DNA of 64,000 nucleotides from Streptomyces bluensis (GCF_014650715.1 NZ_BMVM01000001.1:62001-126000), one strand, 5' to 3'. Shown: positions 17,758 through 28,600, counted from the stretch's first letter. Program-made: numbers and translations. The notes: generated by a model from the sequence alone, not told the origin.

Positions 17758-17922
17758 TCAGAACCGTCGCCACAGACTTGCCCAGCCGAAGATGCTGGCG
17801 GTGTCGTGAAGTTCGCCAGCCTGCCAGGCCGACCGGGTGAGCTGGTCCCGGCGGGCTGTGATCCGCTGGGTGAGCGGGGTGGTGGTCGGCGTGGCCTTTT
17901 CAGGGACGTGAACGTTCGGCAT
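17758..17922 (-). CDS. Candidate RiPP precursor peptide with aromatic-rich C-terminal core
   Basis: 54 codons from the ATG at 17922. That ATG lies inside the last 23 nt of the radical SAM gene, with GGAAGGA about 10 nt upstream, so translation is coupled to the maturase. The peptide has a polar leader (KATPTTTPLTQRITARRDQL), then GELHDTAS, and ends in IFGWASLWRRF. The terminal FGW, WAS and WRR triplets fit the aromatic-X-X pattern that radical SAM/SPASM cyclophane synthases crosslink. Position after the maturase is less usual than before it. No second core, protease or exporter was found nearby. Confidence 0.7.
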   Translation of the reverse strand: MPNVHVPEKATPTTTPLTQRITARRDQLTRSAWQAGELHDTASIFGWASLWRRF

Positions 17923-19054
17923 GGCGCAGGATTCCTTCCATGAGACTGATTTTGCTGGCTCGGCAGTAGGTGGTCTCGGTGCTGTCCAGTCGGCCGGTCT
18001 CGAAGTACTTGTTGGCCACCTGGCCGCCACGGCAGTAGGCGAAGTAATCGCAGTGCTTGCGGCAGTTGGTCACGCCTGCCAGGGCCTCAGCGACCCAGGG
18101 CACCTCTGTGGCGCGGGCCGTCAGGACGGTCAGGGGCGTGTCAAGGACGTTTCCCGCGGTGAAGGGGCCATGCTGGGCTGAGCGGAAGCCCGCCAGCTCA
18201 GCACCGACCGGGAGGAAGTCACCGTCCCACATCACCAAGGGAAGTGGCATGACAGGGCGGTCGGCGCGCTGCGCCGCTGTGCCGGACAGTTCCTCGCGGA
18301 TGTAAGTGTAGGCGTGGTCGAGTTCTCTGACCTGGATGCGTGGATCGGCGTGCCAGCACGCCGCCAGTTCCTGCCAGAACGCCACGACTGAGTACTCGGG
18401 ATCTTGCCCGCCCGCGTACACGCCCTTTTTCTCGGCGAGGTTTACTCCGAGGTTGTCGCAGCCCAGCTCACAGGCGAACCGGTACAGATCGGCGGCAGCT
18501 CCCGGGGACGCGTCGGCCACTACCGCGATCATGCCGAAGCGGATGCCGGCCTGGCGCAGCATGGCGATGCCGCTCATGGCCCGCTGGGTGCTCGGGCCTC
18601 CCGCCCAGTCCACTCGTGCGGCGTTCGCCTCCTGCGGGCCGTCCAGGCTCACGGTGACACGGACGGGAACGGTGGCGAACACCTCGCACCACGCCTCGTC
18701 GATGAGTGTGGCGTTGGTCTGCACAGCCTGAATCACCGGATGTGTTTCACCTGGCCCGAACGGCTCCACGAGGGCCCGAAAGTAGGCCGGGCCCACCGCG
18801 AGGGGTTCCCCGCCGTGCCACACCACCGCCACCGGGCGTTGCCTGGACCACTCCCGAACGCCTGCCGCCACTCTCTGCGCGACCTCTGTGCTCATTCGCC
18901 GCGCGACGTTCCGGTCCGGCAAATAGCAATAGGTGCAGTTGAGATTGCACAGCGTCGTCGGCTGCATCAGCATCACCGAAGGCACTTCGGCCAGCTGTGC
19001 AGCGCCCGTTCGCAGGGACTTTCCGTCAGCAGATCCGGCCTGGGCAGCACTCAC
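17900..19054 (-). CDS. Radical SAM/SPASM peptide maturase (cyclophane-forming type)
   Basis: 384 aa from GTG 19054. The radical SAM cluster is C36-x3-C40-x2-C43 (TTLCNLNCTYCYLPDRN); the SAM-binding GGEP motif is at residues 81-84. The C-terminal SPASM region has C331, C335, C341 and C364, with CRKHCDYFAYCRGGQVANKY and the TET..YCR signature, as I remember it from GrrM/AmcB-type maturases that crosslink Trp/Phe/Tyr side chains. It should generate a 5'-deoxyadenosyl radical and modify the peptide encoded at its 3' end. The product is divergent from the gene at 19245. The exact subfamily is inferred from motifs only. Confidence 0.85.
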   Translation of the reverse strand: MSAAQAGSADGKSLRTGAAQLAEVPSVMLMQPTTLCNLNCTYCYLPDRNVARRMSTEVAQRVAAGVREWSRQRPVAVVWHGGEPLAVGPAYFRALVEPFGPGETHPVIQAVQTNATLIDEAWCEVFATVPVRVTVSLDGPQEANAARVDWAGGPSTQRAMSGIAMLRQAGIRFGMIAVVADASPGAAADLYRFACELGCDNLGVNLAEKKGVYAGGQDPEYSVVAFWQELAACWHADPRIQVRELDHAYTYIREELSGTAAQRADRPVMPLPLVMWDGDFLPVGAELAGFRSAQHGPFTAGNVLDTPLTVLTARATEVPWVAEALAGVTNCRKHCDYFAYCRGGQVANKYFETGRLDSTETTYCRASKISLMEGILRHAERSRP

Positions 19055-19244
19055 GCGCTGAGCCTAGGTTCCGGCCCCCGGGACCGGCCCCTATCCGCCC
19101 TCGATCCACTCATTCGAGCGAGCGCACTCGCGCAGCACGCCCCGTGCCCTACCCCAAGTAATTCGCGGGCAGTATGCCCAGCTCCCGCCCTATCGTGTAC
19201 CGCTGCCGTCCAGGCCGGGACGGCACGATTGGAAAGGCAACGGA

Positions 19245-19769
19245 GTGCCGGACGCGTACAAGATCATGGTGGATGCCGAGTTGAGCAGGGCGTTCGACGT
19301 GTGGTCCGGCTATCTGGACGCCCGGACGGGTGAGCACCCCCAGGTCCGTGCCCGGCTTCGCTCAATCCTGGAGTCGGCCCGCACGGCCGCCGATGAAGAC
19401 GACTGCGCCACCGCACGCGCCTTGGTGGCGGACATGTATGACGAGGCTCGGGAAGCGGCCCTTACTTGGGCACCTTCGCAGCCTCGCCCCTGCGAGGCGG
19501 ACCGGCAGATACGCGACTACGCCAAGGACGCACTGCCGGAGGTGCTCCCCCTGGGCATACGGACCCGTCTCGACCACGTCGCGGTCTCGCTGCGCGTCAC
19601 AGGCCGCCGCCTCGAGGCCGCCCCCGGCCTCGACGAAGCCACCCGCCAGGACGTCCTCTACATCACCGCCCGCGCCGGGATGGCCCTCGACCTCGCCCAC
19701 CCGACCGCAGCCCGACGCGAGTTGGAACGCCTTGAGTCGATCGCGCGACGCTGGGGCCTGGAGCCCTGA
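19245..19769 (+). CDS. All-helical hypothetical protein, divergent from the maturase
   Basis: 174 aa from a GTG start with GGAAAGG 7 nt upstream. No signal peptide or membrane helix. The sequence is mostly amphipathic helices (PQVRARLRSILESARTAADE, ATARALVADMYDEAREAALT, AARRELERLESIARRWGLEP). It shares the 190-bp intergenic region with the radical SAM gene, so co-regulation is possible, but no role in peptide maturation can be read from the sequence. Confidence 0.6.
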   Translation: MPDAYKIMVDAELSRAFDVWSGYLDARTGEHPQVRARLRSILESARTAADEDDCATARALVADMYDEAREAALTWAPSQPRPCEADRQIRDYAKDALPEVLPLGIRTRLDHVAVSLRVTGRRLEAAPGLDEATRQDVLYITARAGMALDLAHPTAARRELERLESIARRWGLEP

Positions 19770-19857
19770 GAGCCAAGTCGTACTGCCCAGCCCGTCCGGC
19801 GAGCACCCTCGTGGTCGAGGCGTAGCGGCCAGGAAGCCTGGGAGCCAAGCCACGTCA

Positions 19858-19884
19858 AAGGCGCTTCCCGTCGCGAAGCGCCTT
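19858..19884. terminator. Terminator after the divergent helical gene
   Basis: AAGGCGCTTC (19858-19867) pairs perfectly with GAAGCGCCTT (19875-19884), 7-nt loop, about 90 nt after the stop. Confidence 0.65.
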
Positions 19885-20062
19885 CCATCCTTCAACAGGA
19901 CGCAACCGCCTGATCACATTTTATGTATGCTCCTGCTGCTCCATTGGCACCACTGAGGGGGGATTCCTCATACGTATGCGCTACGCCCTGGCCGCGGCTG
20001 TCACCTGTCCCGCGTGAAAACCCTGGTTCGGGCTGCTGATCAGGCCGTTTGTCTGCCTGCCG

Positions 20063-21523
<1,461 letters not shown>

Positions 21524-21673
21524 CTTCACGTCCTGCCATCGACCAGACCGAGGTCACCTCCGTCCACTCGAAAGGAACGCTTCAACGACAGCGCGGGAAC
21601 GAGGCAATGCTCCTGTGGGACGGTGCTGTCGAGATCGAGTTCCCCTGGGGCCGCCAGGAGCCAGCAGCCTGGA

Positions 21674-22094
21674 TCAGCCCGGGCATGTGTTGAGCTTGCT
21701 CTGGCTGACGGCGGCGCTGCTGCTCAGGGGCTTGGGCAGGGAGAACTGGTAGCAGCCAGCGGCTGATCCGTTGTCGGCCGGGTAGGAGACAGTGATGAGG
21801 ACGGCGGTGTCGTCACCGGCTCGGTTCCATCGTGCGCCGCGAGTGGCGTAGTCGATCTCCTTCGCGGAAAGGGAGCCGTCTCTGACGGCCTGCTTCGAGC
21901 CGGTATCGGGTGACTCCTGCTTTGCCTGAGAGGGCCTCGCCGGGAGATGTTTCGGGGCGGTCGAAGAATCCCTGGATGGCGAGGCTGACCAGGATGCCCG
22001 CCGCTGCAAGGCCGAGCATGGCGGTGATGAGGAGGGCGACGCACCCGGCCGTGAGCGACCGGGTGGCGCGCTTCGACGGCGACAACGTCGTCAT
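21674..22094 (-). pseudogene. Membrane-anchored small protein with a frameshift
   Basis: ATG 22094 opens a cationic N-terminus and one membrane helix (GCVALLITAMLGLAAAGILV). Near 21920 the frame changes and continues as RDGSLSAKEIDYATRGARWN, DDTAVLITVSYPADNG and CYQFSLPKPL to the stop at 21674. Joined, this would be a type II membrane or lipoprotein-like protein of about 140 aa with a Cys in each half of the outer domain. It could be an error in the assembly. Family unknown. Confidence 0.5.
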
Positions 22095-22131
22095 CGCCCC
22101 CCCTCCGCAGGGGTCGGCTTCGCAGGGCTTC

Positions 22132-22169
22132 GGCGTAGTCGCGTGACGTCCGTTTGGTGATCATGTGAG
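22132..22169. repeat. Left copy of a 38-bp inverted repeat around an ISAs1 relic
   Basis: The minus strand here matches 24191-24228 on the plus strand at 35 of 38 positions (core ACGGACGTCACGCGAC). The right copy overlaps the natural end of the ISAs1 transposase gene, so this is probably the end of a second ISAs1-type element facing the other way. Confidence 0.55.
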
Positions 22170-22551
22170 GGAGGTGCGCGAGCGGTGGCCGTGTGTCACG
22201 AGCGTTGCCGCGGAGGCCGACCGCGGGGTTCGTGGCCCGGCGAGCTTCGGGGTTGCCGCTCGTGCGGTCGATGCGGTGCTTGAGCCGGGCGGGCCTGATG
22301 TGCCCGGGGCAGGGACCGTCGGTCTGAGATCCGCCGGATCAAGGAGCGTGCCCGGGGCGTCATCGGGTTCCTCGACATCGGCGAGGTTGTGATCGAAACG
22401 TGCGGTGATGCCGGCGCAGAAGACCGCGGTGGGGAGGTCTGGTACGGGCGCGCGCCTGCGCCGAGCCGACTGGCAAGGCCTGGAGCGTCTCGGTGGGGTA
22501 TCGCATCGGCTGCGCATGGTCGGTCTGGCCGAGCGGGGACGGAGGTGGTGT

Positions 22552-22980
22552 TCAGGTGCGTCGCCTCCTGTCGGCCTCCGAGCGGAGGGCAGGCCCCGGT
22601 AGCCGGAGCTGGCACGAGTAAACGGGCCGGGTGTGGACGGCCGGGGCGGGCTCCTCGTAACACTCAAGAAGCAGCTCGCCACGGAGGTCGTCGAGCTCGT
22701 GGGGCACCTCTGCCAGCAGCGCGTGGGCCCACGCTTCAAGCGATGCGTTCACCAGTGCACCGTCCGGGACCTGACTGATCGGCTCGGGGCCCATCGGACT
22801 CCACTGCGACGCACCGTCCGCGCGGTACGACATCCCCCTAAATATGGCTGCCAGTAGGGCTTCTTCAACGAGGACCAGCTCCCGGTTCAGTGCCAGATGC
22901 CGCCCACTTCCCGGTTCGTGACGGCCTGACAGGTTGATCCGGCCGGGAGGAAGCGGCACAGGCACGGCTTCCAAGATCAT
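22552..22980 (-). CDS. Hypothetical protein, 142 aa
   Basis: ATG at 22980. Acidic and Leu/Glu-rich in the middle (LNRELVLVEEALLAAIFRGM, SLEAWAHALLAEVPHELDDL, RGELLLECYEEP). No membrane segment or known motif. The region just downstream (22165-22550) holds open pieces in several frames (for example TAVFCAGITARFDHNLADVE), none convincing, so a neighbouring gene may be degraded there. The 5' end abuts the ISAs1 relic. Confidence 0.45.
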   Translation of the reverse strand: MILEAVPVPLPPGRINLSGRHEPGSGRHLALNRELVLVEEALLAAIFRGMSYRADGASQWSPMGPEPISQVPDGALVNASLEAWAHALLAEVPHELDDLRGELLLECYEEPAPAVHTRPVYSCQLRLPGPALRSEADRRRRT

Positions 22981-23010
22981 GGAGTTCCCTACGCCCCGTG
23001 ACCTGCTTGG

Positions 23011-24196
23011 ATGACCGTGCCTGCCGACGCATCATCGCTGATCGCGCCTGCTCCTGACCAGCTCTGCGAGCATCCCGAGATCGCACCGCAAGAGGTGGCC
23101 GGGCTGTTGGAACGACTCGCCCAGGTGCCCGATCCGCGTGACCCCCGTGGAGTGCGCCACCCGCTGAACGTCGTCCTCCCTCTGGCCGCCTGCGCGGTGC
23201 TGGCCGGGGCGACGTCGCTGCTGGCGGTCGGCGACTGGATCACCGCGCCCCATCCCAGGTGCTGCAACGTGTCGGCGTGCGGCTGGACCCCTTGTTCCCG
23301 AAGCGGCCCGTGCCTGCGGAAACGACGGTTCGCAGGTTACTGGGCCGGATCGACGGCGACGCATTGGACCTCGCGGTCGGCCACCGGCTCGCCGACCGCC
23401 GCAGCCGGACCAAGGGACGGCTGCGGGGCCTGGCGATCGACCGGAAGAGCCTTCGCGGGGCCGCCAGGGCGAAAAGGCACAAGATCCACCTGCTCGCCGC
23501 CCTGGACCACACCACCGGCCTGGTCTTGGCCCAGCTGGACGTGCAGGACAAGACGAACGAAATCACGTGCTTCCCACCGCTGCTGGCCACCGTGGCCGAT
23601 CTGGCCGGAGTCGTCGTCACCAGCGATGCCCTGCACACCCAGCGCGAGCACGCCGACTACCTCCTGAGCCGCGAAGCCCACTACATTCTGATCGTCAAGC
23701 GCAACCAGAAGAAGCTCCGTAAGCAGCTCAAAGCCCTTCCATGGCGGGAGATCCCGCTCCAGGGCCGTACGGAGAACTCCGGCCACGGACGCTCGGAAAT
23801 CAGGTGGATCAAGGTGGCCACGGTCAGCAACCTGCTGTTCCCGGGGGCCAGGCAGACCATCCAGACCAAGCGCCGCCGCACTGACCGAAAGACCGGAAAG
23901 ACCACCACCAAGACCGTCTGCGCCGTCACCAGCCTCACCACCGAGCAGGCCAGCCCCGCCCAGCTCGCGACTTCGATCCGTGACCACTGGCAGATCGAGG
24001 CCCTGCACCACGTCCGCGACACCACGTTCGCCGAGGATGCCTCGCAGTTGCGCACCGCAACGCACCACGGGCAATGGCCAGCTGGCGCAACCTCGCCATC
24101 GGAGCCCTCCGCTGGCCGGCGTGACCAACATCGCCGCCGCCCTTCGTCGCAACGTCCGCGACGCGGACCGACCCCTCGCCCCTCCTCGGGCTCACA
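23011..24196 (+). pseudogene. ISAs1-family transposase with two or more frameshifts
   Basis: The N-terminus reads [20 protein letters not shown] and [19 protein letters not shown] in the first frame. From about 23259 the catalytic part is in another frame: [35 protein letters not shown], then [18 protein letters not shown] and [20 protein letters not shown]. The last 40 codons (NLAIGALR..., [12 protein letters not shown]) are in further frames. DDE residues are present but the gene is not readable as one piece. Confidence 0.8.
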
Positions 24197-24228
24197 TGAT
24201 CGCGAAACGGACGTCACGCGACTTCGCC
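24191..24228. repeat. Right copy of the 38-bp inverted repeat
   Basis: Matches the minus strand at 22132-22169 with three differences. It starts within the last codons of the ISAs1 transposase and runs past it, so it should contain or adjoin the right terminal repeat of that element. Confidence 0.55.
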
Positions 24229-24476
24229 GACCCCTGCGCCAACCCCTGTATCAGCGAACCTCCCCGCGTGCGACCATCCCGCTTCTGCGGTGGGTGGGGT
24301 GGTGTCCCGCCAAATGGTGTAGCCATCCGGACCGCGCCGGTCCGGATGGCCTGTGATCGGCCGGCCCGGCCGAAGCTCCGCGCCGCTGCGCGAGCCGGTC
24401 AGGGCGGCGCGGGCCTCCCGGCACCGGGGTTTCGGGCCGAACGGCCGCGACCTGCGAAGCCGCGGAGACCGACGAG

Positions 24477-25330
24477 TTACACCACTTGGCGGGACGTGAC
24501 CTCAGCACGTCGGGGCAACGTCCCGCAGTCCGAAACCCACGAGCCAGGTTGATGGCCGGGGAGCAGCAGGTCGGCGACGAGACCGTAATGGTCGCTCGCC
24601 CATACGCCCTCGACCGGCTCGGAGAAGACCTGCCCGCACAGACCGACACGCAGGGTCGGCCCGTAGTCGTCGCACCGGACCATGATGTAGTCGACGCGCC
24701 GCCCTTCCTCCTCAGGCATCTCGCCCTGTCTTACGAGAGGGTTGACAGGGGAGAAGGTATGACCCGGCTCGCCCGGATGAGCCGTCGCCCATGCGTCGCG
24801 GTAGCACACACTCAGGCCGCTCAACGACTGCCGGCCCGTCCAGAACCGCACACTCGCGCTGTCAGGCACGGCATCGAAGTCCCGAGCAGCACGACATGCC
24901 CCGCTCCCACCATGGCCACTACGAGACGGGCGACAGCGACGGCCTGCGCCTCCCGCTGCCGCTCCTGGCCGCGCTCCCAGCTCGGTTCGTGGTGCACCAC
25001 CATCATCGTCCCGAACGGACTGGGCGCCTGCACCTCCGCGACCGTCACCTCACACCACTCTGCCATCGCCTCCCGTCCGACACCGTCGAACGTATCCGTC
25101 CGTACTGGGCCATCGGCCGGCGACGGCTGCCCCCGCCCCGTCCTCGGACCAGCGCGGATGTGCGGCCACATGCCAGCCCTCCCCCAGCAGTTCCCTCACG
25201 CCGTCGTAGTCCTCGCAGCGGACGACCTCCTGCAGGGCGATGACATCCGGCTGCCAGTCGTGCAGCCCCTGGGCCAACAGGCGCCTGCGCCGCTGCCAGT
25301 CGGCATGCCTCCTCTCCAACACTGGCCTGG
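24477..25330 (-). pseudogene. Endonuclease/exonuclease/phosphatase-family protein, frameshifted
   Basis: Three pieces in three frames rebuild the fold: HDWQPDVIALQEVVRCEDYD (catalytic Glu of the LQEV motif), VHHEPSWERGQERQREAQAV with VVLLG, and FDAVPDSASVRFWTG-like sequence through DYIMVRCDD to WASDHYGLVADLLL (the SDHxG motif with catalytic His). Two frameshifts (about 25140 and 24875) and loss of the first residues make it non-functional. Such enzymes cleave phosphodiesters in nucleic acids or lipids. Confidence 0.7.
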
Positions 25331-25333
25331 CAG

Positions 25334-25540
25334 GTGCCGGTCTGCTTCACCCAGGTCGGCGCCGCCACCGCTCTGTCCCTCGCGGACCCCGCCCTCGCCG
25401 ACCCGAACGCCGACGTCCGCAAGGCCGCCGTGGCGGCACTGACCCGACGCCGTGCCACCGAGGACGCCCGAGCGGCCCTGGCCACGGCGACGACGGACCC
25501 GGACGCGGACGTCAGGGCCTACGCTGCCCGGGCACTGTGA
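25334..25540 (+). pseudogene. C-terminal fragment of a HEAT-repeat protein
   Basis: About 60 codons of two helical repeats with the pattern DPNADVRKAAVAALTRRRAT and DPDADVRAYAARAL followed by a stop. Length and start are those of a tail only. It joins head to head with the phosphodiesterase relic at 25330. Confidence 0.6.
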
Positions 25541-25599
25541 CGGCACTGCTGTGCCGGTGACGCCCCAGGCACCGGTCACCGTCTCGGCGTCGTCAGCGA

Positions 25600-26772
25600 T
25601 CACGCGGATCGTCGTGGGCTCCCGGCGCCGACGAAGGGGACATGGGCGGTGGGCCCCACATCCGCCACGGTGCGGAAGGGGTGGGTCCACAGTCCCTGTG
25701 CCGTGAGCTTCGGCAGGACGCCCTCGCCGAACCAGTACGCCTCCTCCAGATGCGGGTAGCCGGAGAGCATGAACTCGTCGATGCCGAGCCGGTGGTACTC
25801 GGCGATCCGCTCGGCCACCTCGGTGTGGCTGCCGACCAGCGCCGTGCCCGCGCCGCCCCGTACCAGCCCGATGCCGGCCCAGAGGTTCGGGTAGATCTCC
25901 AGGTCGTCGCTGCTGCCGCCGTGCAGGGCGAGCATCCGCTGCTGCCCCTCGGACTCGCTGCGGGCGAGCCCGGCCTGGACGGCCCGTACGGTCTCCGTGT
26001 CGAAGCTGTCCAGCAGCCGCCGGGCCTCCGCCCACGCCTGCTCGCTCGTGTCCCGGGTGATGACGTGCAGACGGATGCCGAAGCGGACGCCGCGGCCCTC
26101 CTTCTCGGCCAACGCCCGGATCCAGGCGATCTTCTCGGCGACGGCGGCCGGCGGCTCGCCCCAGGTGAGGTAGACATCGACATGCCGGGCGGCAATCTCC
26201 CCGGCGATCGGCGAGGAGCCGCCGAAGTACACCTCGGGGACCGGGTCGGGAACCCGGGCCAGCTTCGCGTCCTCGACCTGGAGGTGCTCACCGACCAGGT
26301 CGACGGTCCGGCCCTCCCACAACCCCCTTACGATCTGGAGGAATTCACCTGTACGGCGGTAACGGTCGTCCTTGTCGAGGAAGTCGCCGTAGGCACGCTG
26401 CTCGTGGCTCTCGCCGCCCGTGACGACGTTGAGAAGAAGCCGCCCGCCGGTCTGCCGCTGGAAGGTGGACGCCATCTGCGCGGCGAGCGTCGGCGAGACG
26501 AAGCCGGGACGGAAGGCGACCAGGAACTTCAGACGCTCCGTGTTCTGGCTGACCATCGCGGTCGTCAGCCATGCGTCCTCGCACCAGGCGCCGGTGGGAG
26601 TGAGGGCGCCGACGAAGCCGAGATCCTCGGCGGCGCGGGCGATCTGGCTCAGGTAGGCGACCGTCGGCGGTCGGTCGCGGCCGGACTGCGTGGCGGGGGT
26701 GCCGTGGCCGCCGCCGACGACGTGGCGGCTGTCGCCGTTGGTGGGCAGGAACCAGTGAAAGGTGAGGGACAC
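25600..26772 (-). CDS. ssuD: FMNH2-dependent alkanesulfonate monooxygenase, SsuD type
   Basis: 390 aa (family about 380), a luciferase-like TIM barrel. Visible are FHWFLPTNGDSRH, TGAWCEDAWLT (residues binding the sulfonate), LLLNVVTGG, YRRTGEFLQIVRGLW, YFGGSSPIAGEIAARHVDVY and GIRLHVITRDT. SsuD uses reduced FMN and oxygen to split alkanesulfonates into aldehyde and sulfite in the cytosol. It is the last gene of the operon running from the leader at 29998: sfnG, ssuE, sfnB-like, ssuD, with gaps of 25-59 bp. The neighbouring ssuE would supply FMNH2. Confidence 0.9.
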   Translation of the reverse strand: MSLTFHWFLPTNGDSRHVVGGGHGTPATQSGRDRPPTVAYLSQIARAAEDLGFVGALTPTGAWCEDAWLTTAMVSQNTERLKFLVAFRPGFVSPTLAAQMASTFQRQTGGRLLLNVVTGGESHEQRAYGDFLDKDDRYRRTGEFLQIVRGLWEGRTVDLVGEHLQVEDAKLARVPDPVPEVYFGGSSPIAGEIAARHVDVYLTWGEPPAAVAEKIAWIRALAEKEGRGVRFGIRLHVITRDTSEQAWAEARRLLDSFDTETVRAVQAGLARSESEGQQRMLALHGGSSDDLEIYPNLWAGIGLVRGGAGTALVGSHTEVAERIAEYHRLGIDEFMLSGYPHLEEAYWFGEGVLPKLTAQGLWTHPFRTVADVGPTAHVPFVGAGSPRRSA

Positions 26773-26797
26773 GTGGGTCTCCGATCGGGATCAAGCG

Positions 26798-27994
26798 TTA
26801 CAGCAGGCCGTGCCGCGGTGGCTGGGTGCCGTGCAGCACGTAGCGGCCGATGTGCTGGACCTTCCAGCGGGCCGGGTCGTGCAGGGTGTGGGTGCGGGCG
26901 TCACGCCAATGGCGGTGCAGGCCCAGGGAGCCGAGCGCCGATCGTGTGCCGGACACCTCGAAGAGGGCGCTGCCGATCTCCAGGGCCGCCTCCGCCGCCG
27001 TCACCTTGGCGGCAGCCACCGCGATCGACGCCTCAGCGGCCGAGCCGTCGGTCAGGTCGGCACGGGCGGCGTCCACGGACCTCGCCGCCGAGGCAAGCAA
27101 CGCGTCGGCGGCCCGTGCCCGGATCGCCAGTTCGCCGAACCGCTGGATCAGCAGCAGGTCATCGGCAGCGGTCTCGTGTCCCTCGGCGACGCTCTCGAAC
27201 CAAGGGCGGCTCTTGGTGCGGACGAATTCCACGGCCTCGGCCAGTGCCCCGGCGGCGATCCCTGCATCGATGGCGGAGTGCAGCAACTGGGCGATGGCAC
27301 CGTGCAGTTGGGGTCCCTGGAAGGTGAGGTGGTGCGGCACCACCCGGTCGGCGGGCACGGGCACCGACTCCAGGCGGACGGTTCCGCTGGCGGTGGTGCG
27401 CTGCCCCATGCCGTCCCAGTCGTCCACGACCGTGAGGCCGGGCGCGTCGCGCGGTACGTACGCCACGTGCAGGTTGTCCTCGTCGGCGCGGGCGACGACG
27501 GGGATCCAGTGGGCGAACAGGGCACCGGTGGAGTAGTGCTTCACGCCACCGAGGAGGTACGACCCGTCGGGGCGCCGCACGAGCCGGGTGCGGATGTCCT
27601 GCACGTGCTGTGTGCCCGCCTCGGACTGGGCGTTGCCGAACCGCTTCCCGGCCAGCACCTCCCCGAAGAAGAACTCCTGCTGCGCCCGCGTCCCCTGCCG
27701 GCGCAGCACATTGACGTACACGAAGTGACTCTGCGGGATCTGGGCGAGGCTGGCGTCGGCGGAGGCCAGCAGCCGGAAGATCTCCGCGAGTGTCTCCGTA
27801 CGGACGTCCGCGCCGCCGAACTCGGCGGGCACCGTCACCCCGAGCAGCCCGGACGCGGACAGCCGCTCCAACTCGGCATGCGGCAGCCGGCGGAGCGCGT
27901 CCCGCTCGGCGGCGTCCTTGCGGAAGTCGGCGGCCAGTTCGACGGCGACGGCGAGGGCATCGGCGTCGTCGGCGAGCACCGTCGCGGCGCTCAT
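26798..27994 (-). CDS. sfnB: SfnB/DszC-type acyl-CoA dehydrogenase-like flavoprotein
   Basis: 398 aa with the acyl-CoA dehydrogenase fold: N-terminal helices (LRRLPHAELERLSASGLLGV), middle beta domain (FFGEVLAGKRFGNAQSEAGT, LLGGVKHYSTGALFAHWIPV) and C-terminal helical domain ending RDARTHTLHDPARWKVQHIG. The catalytic Glu of true dehydrogenases is absent, and TLHDP is as in DszC/SfnB flavoprotein monooxygenases. In sulfur clusters such proteins take part in sulfone or sulfide oxidation. Second to last gene of the operon. Symbol by analogy with the Pseudomonas dimethylsulfone locus. Confidence 0.8.
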   Translation of the reverse strand: MSAATVLADDADALAVAVELAADFRKDAAERDALRRLPHAELERLSASGLLGVTVPAEFGGADVRTETLAEIFRLLASADASLAQIPQSHFVYVNVLRRQGTRAQQEFFFGEVLAGKRFGNAQSEAGTQHVQDIRTRLVRRPDGSYLLGGVKHYSTGALFAHWIPVVARADEDNLHVAYVPRDAPGLTVVDDWDGMGQRTTASGTVRLESVPVPADRVVPHHLTFQGPQLHGAIAQLLHSAIDAGIAAGALAEAVEFVRTKSRPWFESVAEGHETAADDLLLIQRFGELAIRARAADALLASAARSVDAARADLTDGSAAEASIAVAAAKVTAAEAALEIGSALFEVSGTRSALGSLGLHRHWRDARTHTLHDPARWKVQHIGRYVLHGTQPPRHGLL

Positions 27995-28053
27995 CCGGTG
28001 GCCGCCAGCAGGGTCGGGCGGCCACCGAGGGCGAGCGAGAACTGGTCGGTGAC

Positions 28054-28548
28054 CTAGGCCAGGGCCTCGGCGGGGCCCGCCGCGACGGTCAGGGTGCCGT
28101 CCTCGGCCACCGTGATGTCCTTGTCGAGCGTGAACCAGCCGGGTGTGATGTGGGCGGGGCCCATGGAGGCGAGGACCGGGCGCAGGGCGTAGTCGATGGC
28201 CAGGACGTGGGCGGTGGTGCCGCCGGTTGCCAGCGGGAGGACGGTCTTGCCGGCCAGGGCGTACTGCGGGAGCAGGTCCAGCAGCGACTTCAGCAGCCCG
28301 GAGTAGGCGGCCTTGTAGACCGGGGTGCCGATCACGATCCCGTCCGCGCGCTCGAACAGGGCGGTGGCCTCGACGATCGCCGGGTGGGCGAAGTCGGCGT
28401 GCAGCAGGGCCTCGGGCGGGAGCGTACGGACGTCGAACGGGATCACCTCGTGCCCCTGGGCCCTGAGCCGGTCGTCCAGGTGGCGCAGCAGCCGGGCGGT
28501 GCGGGACGTGGCGGAGGGGCTTCCGGAGACGGACAGGACAGTAGCCAT
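28054..28548 (-). CDS. ssuE: NADPH-dependent FMN reductase, SsuE/MsuE type
   Basis: 164 aa flavodoxin-like reductase. SVSGSPSATSRTARLL binds the FMN phosphate, and IVIGTPVYKAAYSGLLKSLL is the highly conserved SsuE segment next to the flavin. It reduces FMN with NAD(P)H and passes FMNH2 to the monooxygenases of this island (SsuD, SfnG and the other LLM proteins), which have no reductase of their own. Lies between sfnG and the sfnB-like gene, gaps 52 and 59 bp. Confidence 0.9.
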   Translation of the reverse strand: MATVLSVSGSPSATSRTARLLRHLDDRLRAQGHEVIPFDVRTLPPEALLHADFAHPAIVEATALFERADGIVIGTPVYKAAYSGLLKSLLDLLPQYALAGKTVLPLATGGTTAHVLAIDYALRPVLASMGPAHITPGWFTLDKDITVAEDGTLTVAAGPAEALA

Positions 28549-28600
28549 GCGGGGGCCTTTCAGGAGTGCCGTGTGGGCTGCGGTGGTGGGCGGGTGGCGG

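Noticed and set aside
22165..22551. Open pieces resembling a coding region next to the 142-aa hypothetical gene
   Set aside because: Protein-like stretches occur in different frames with no start, and none is long enough to name.
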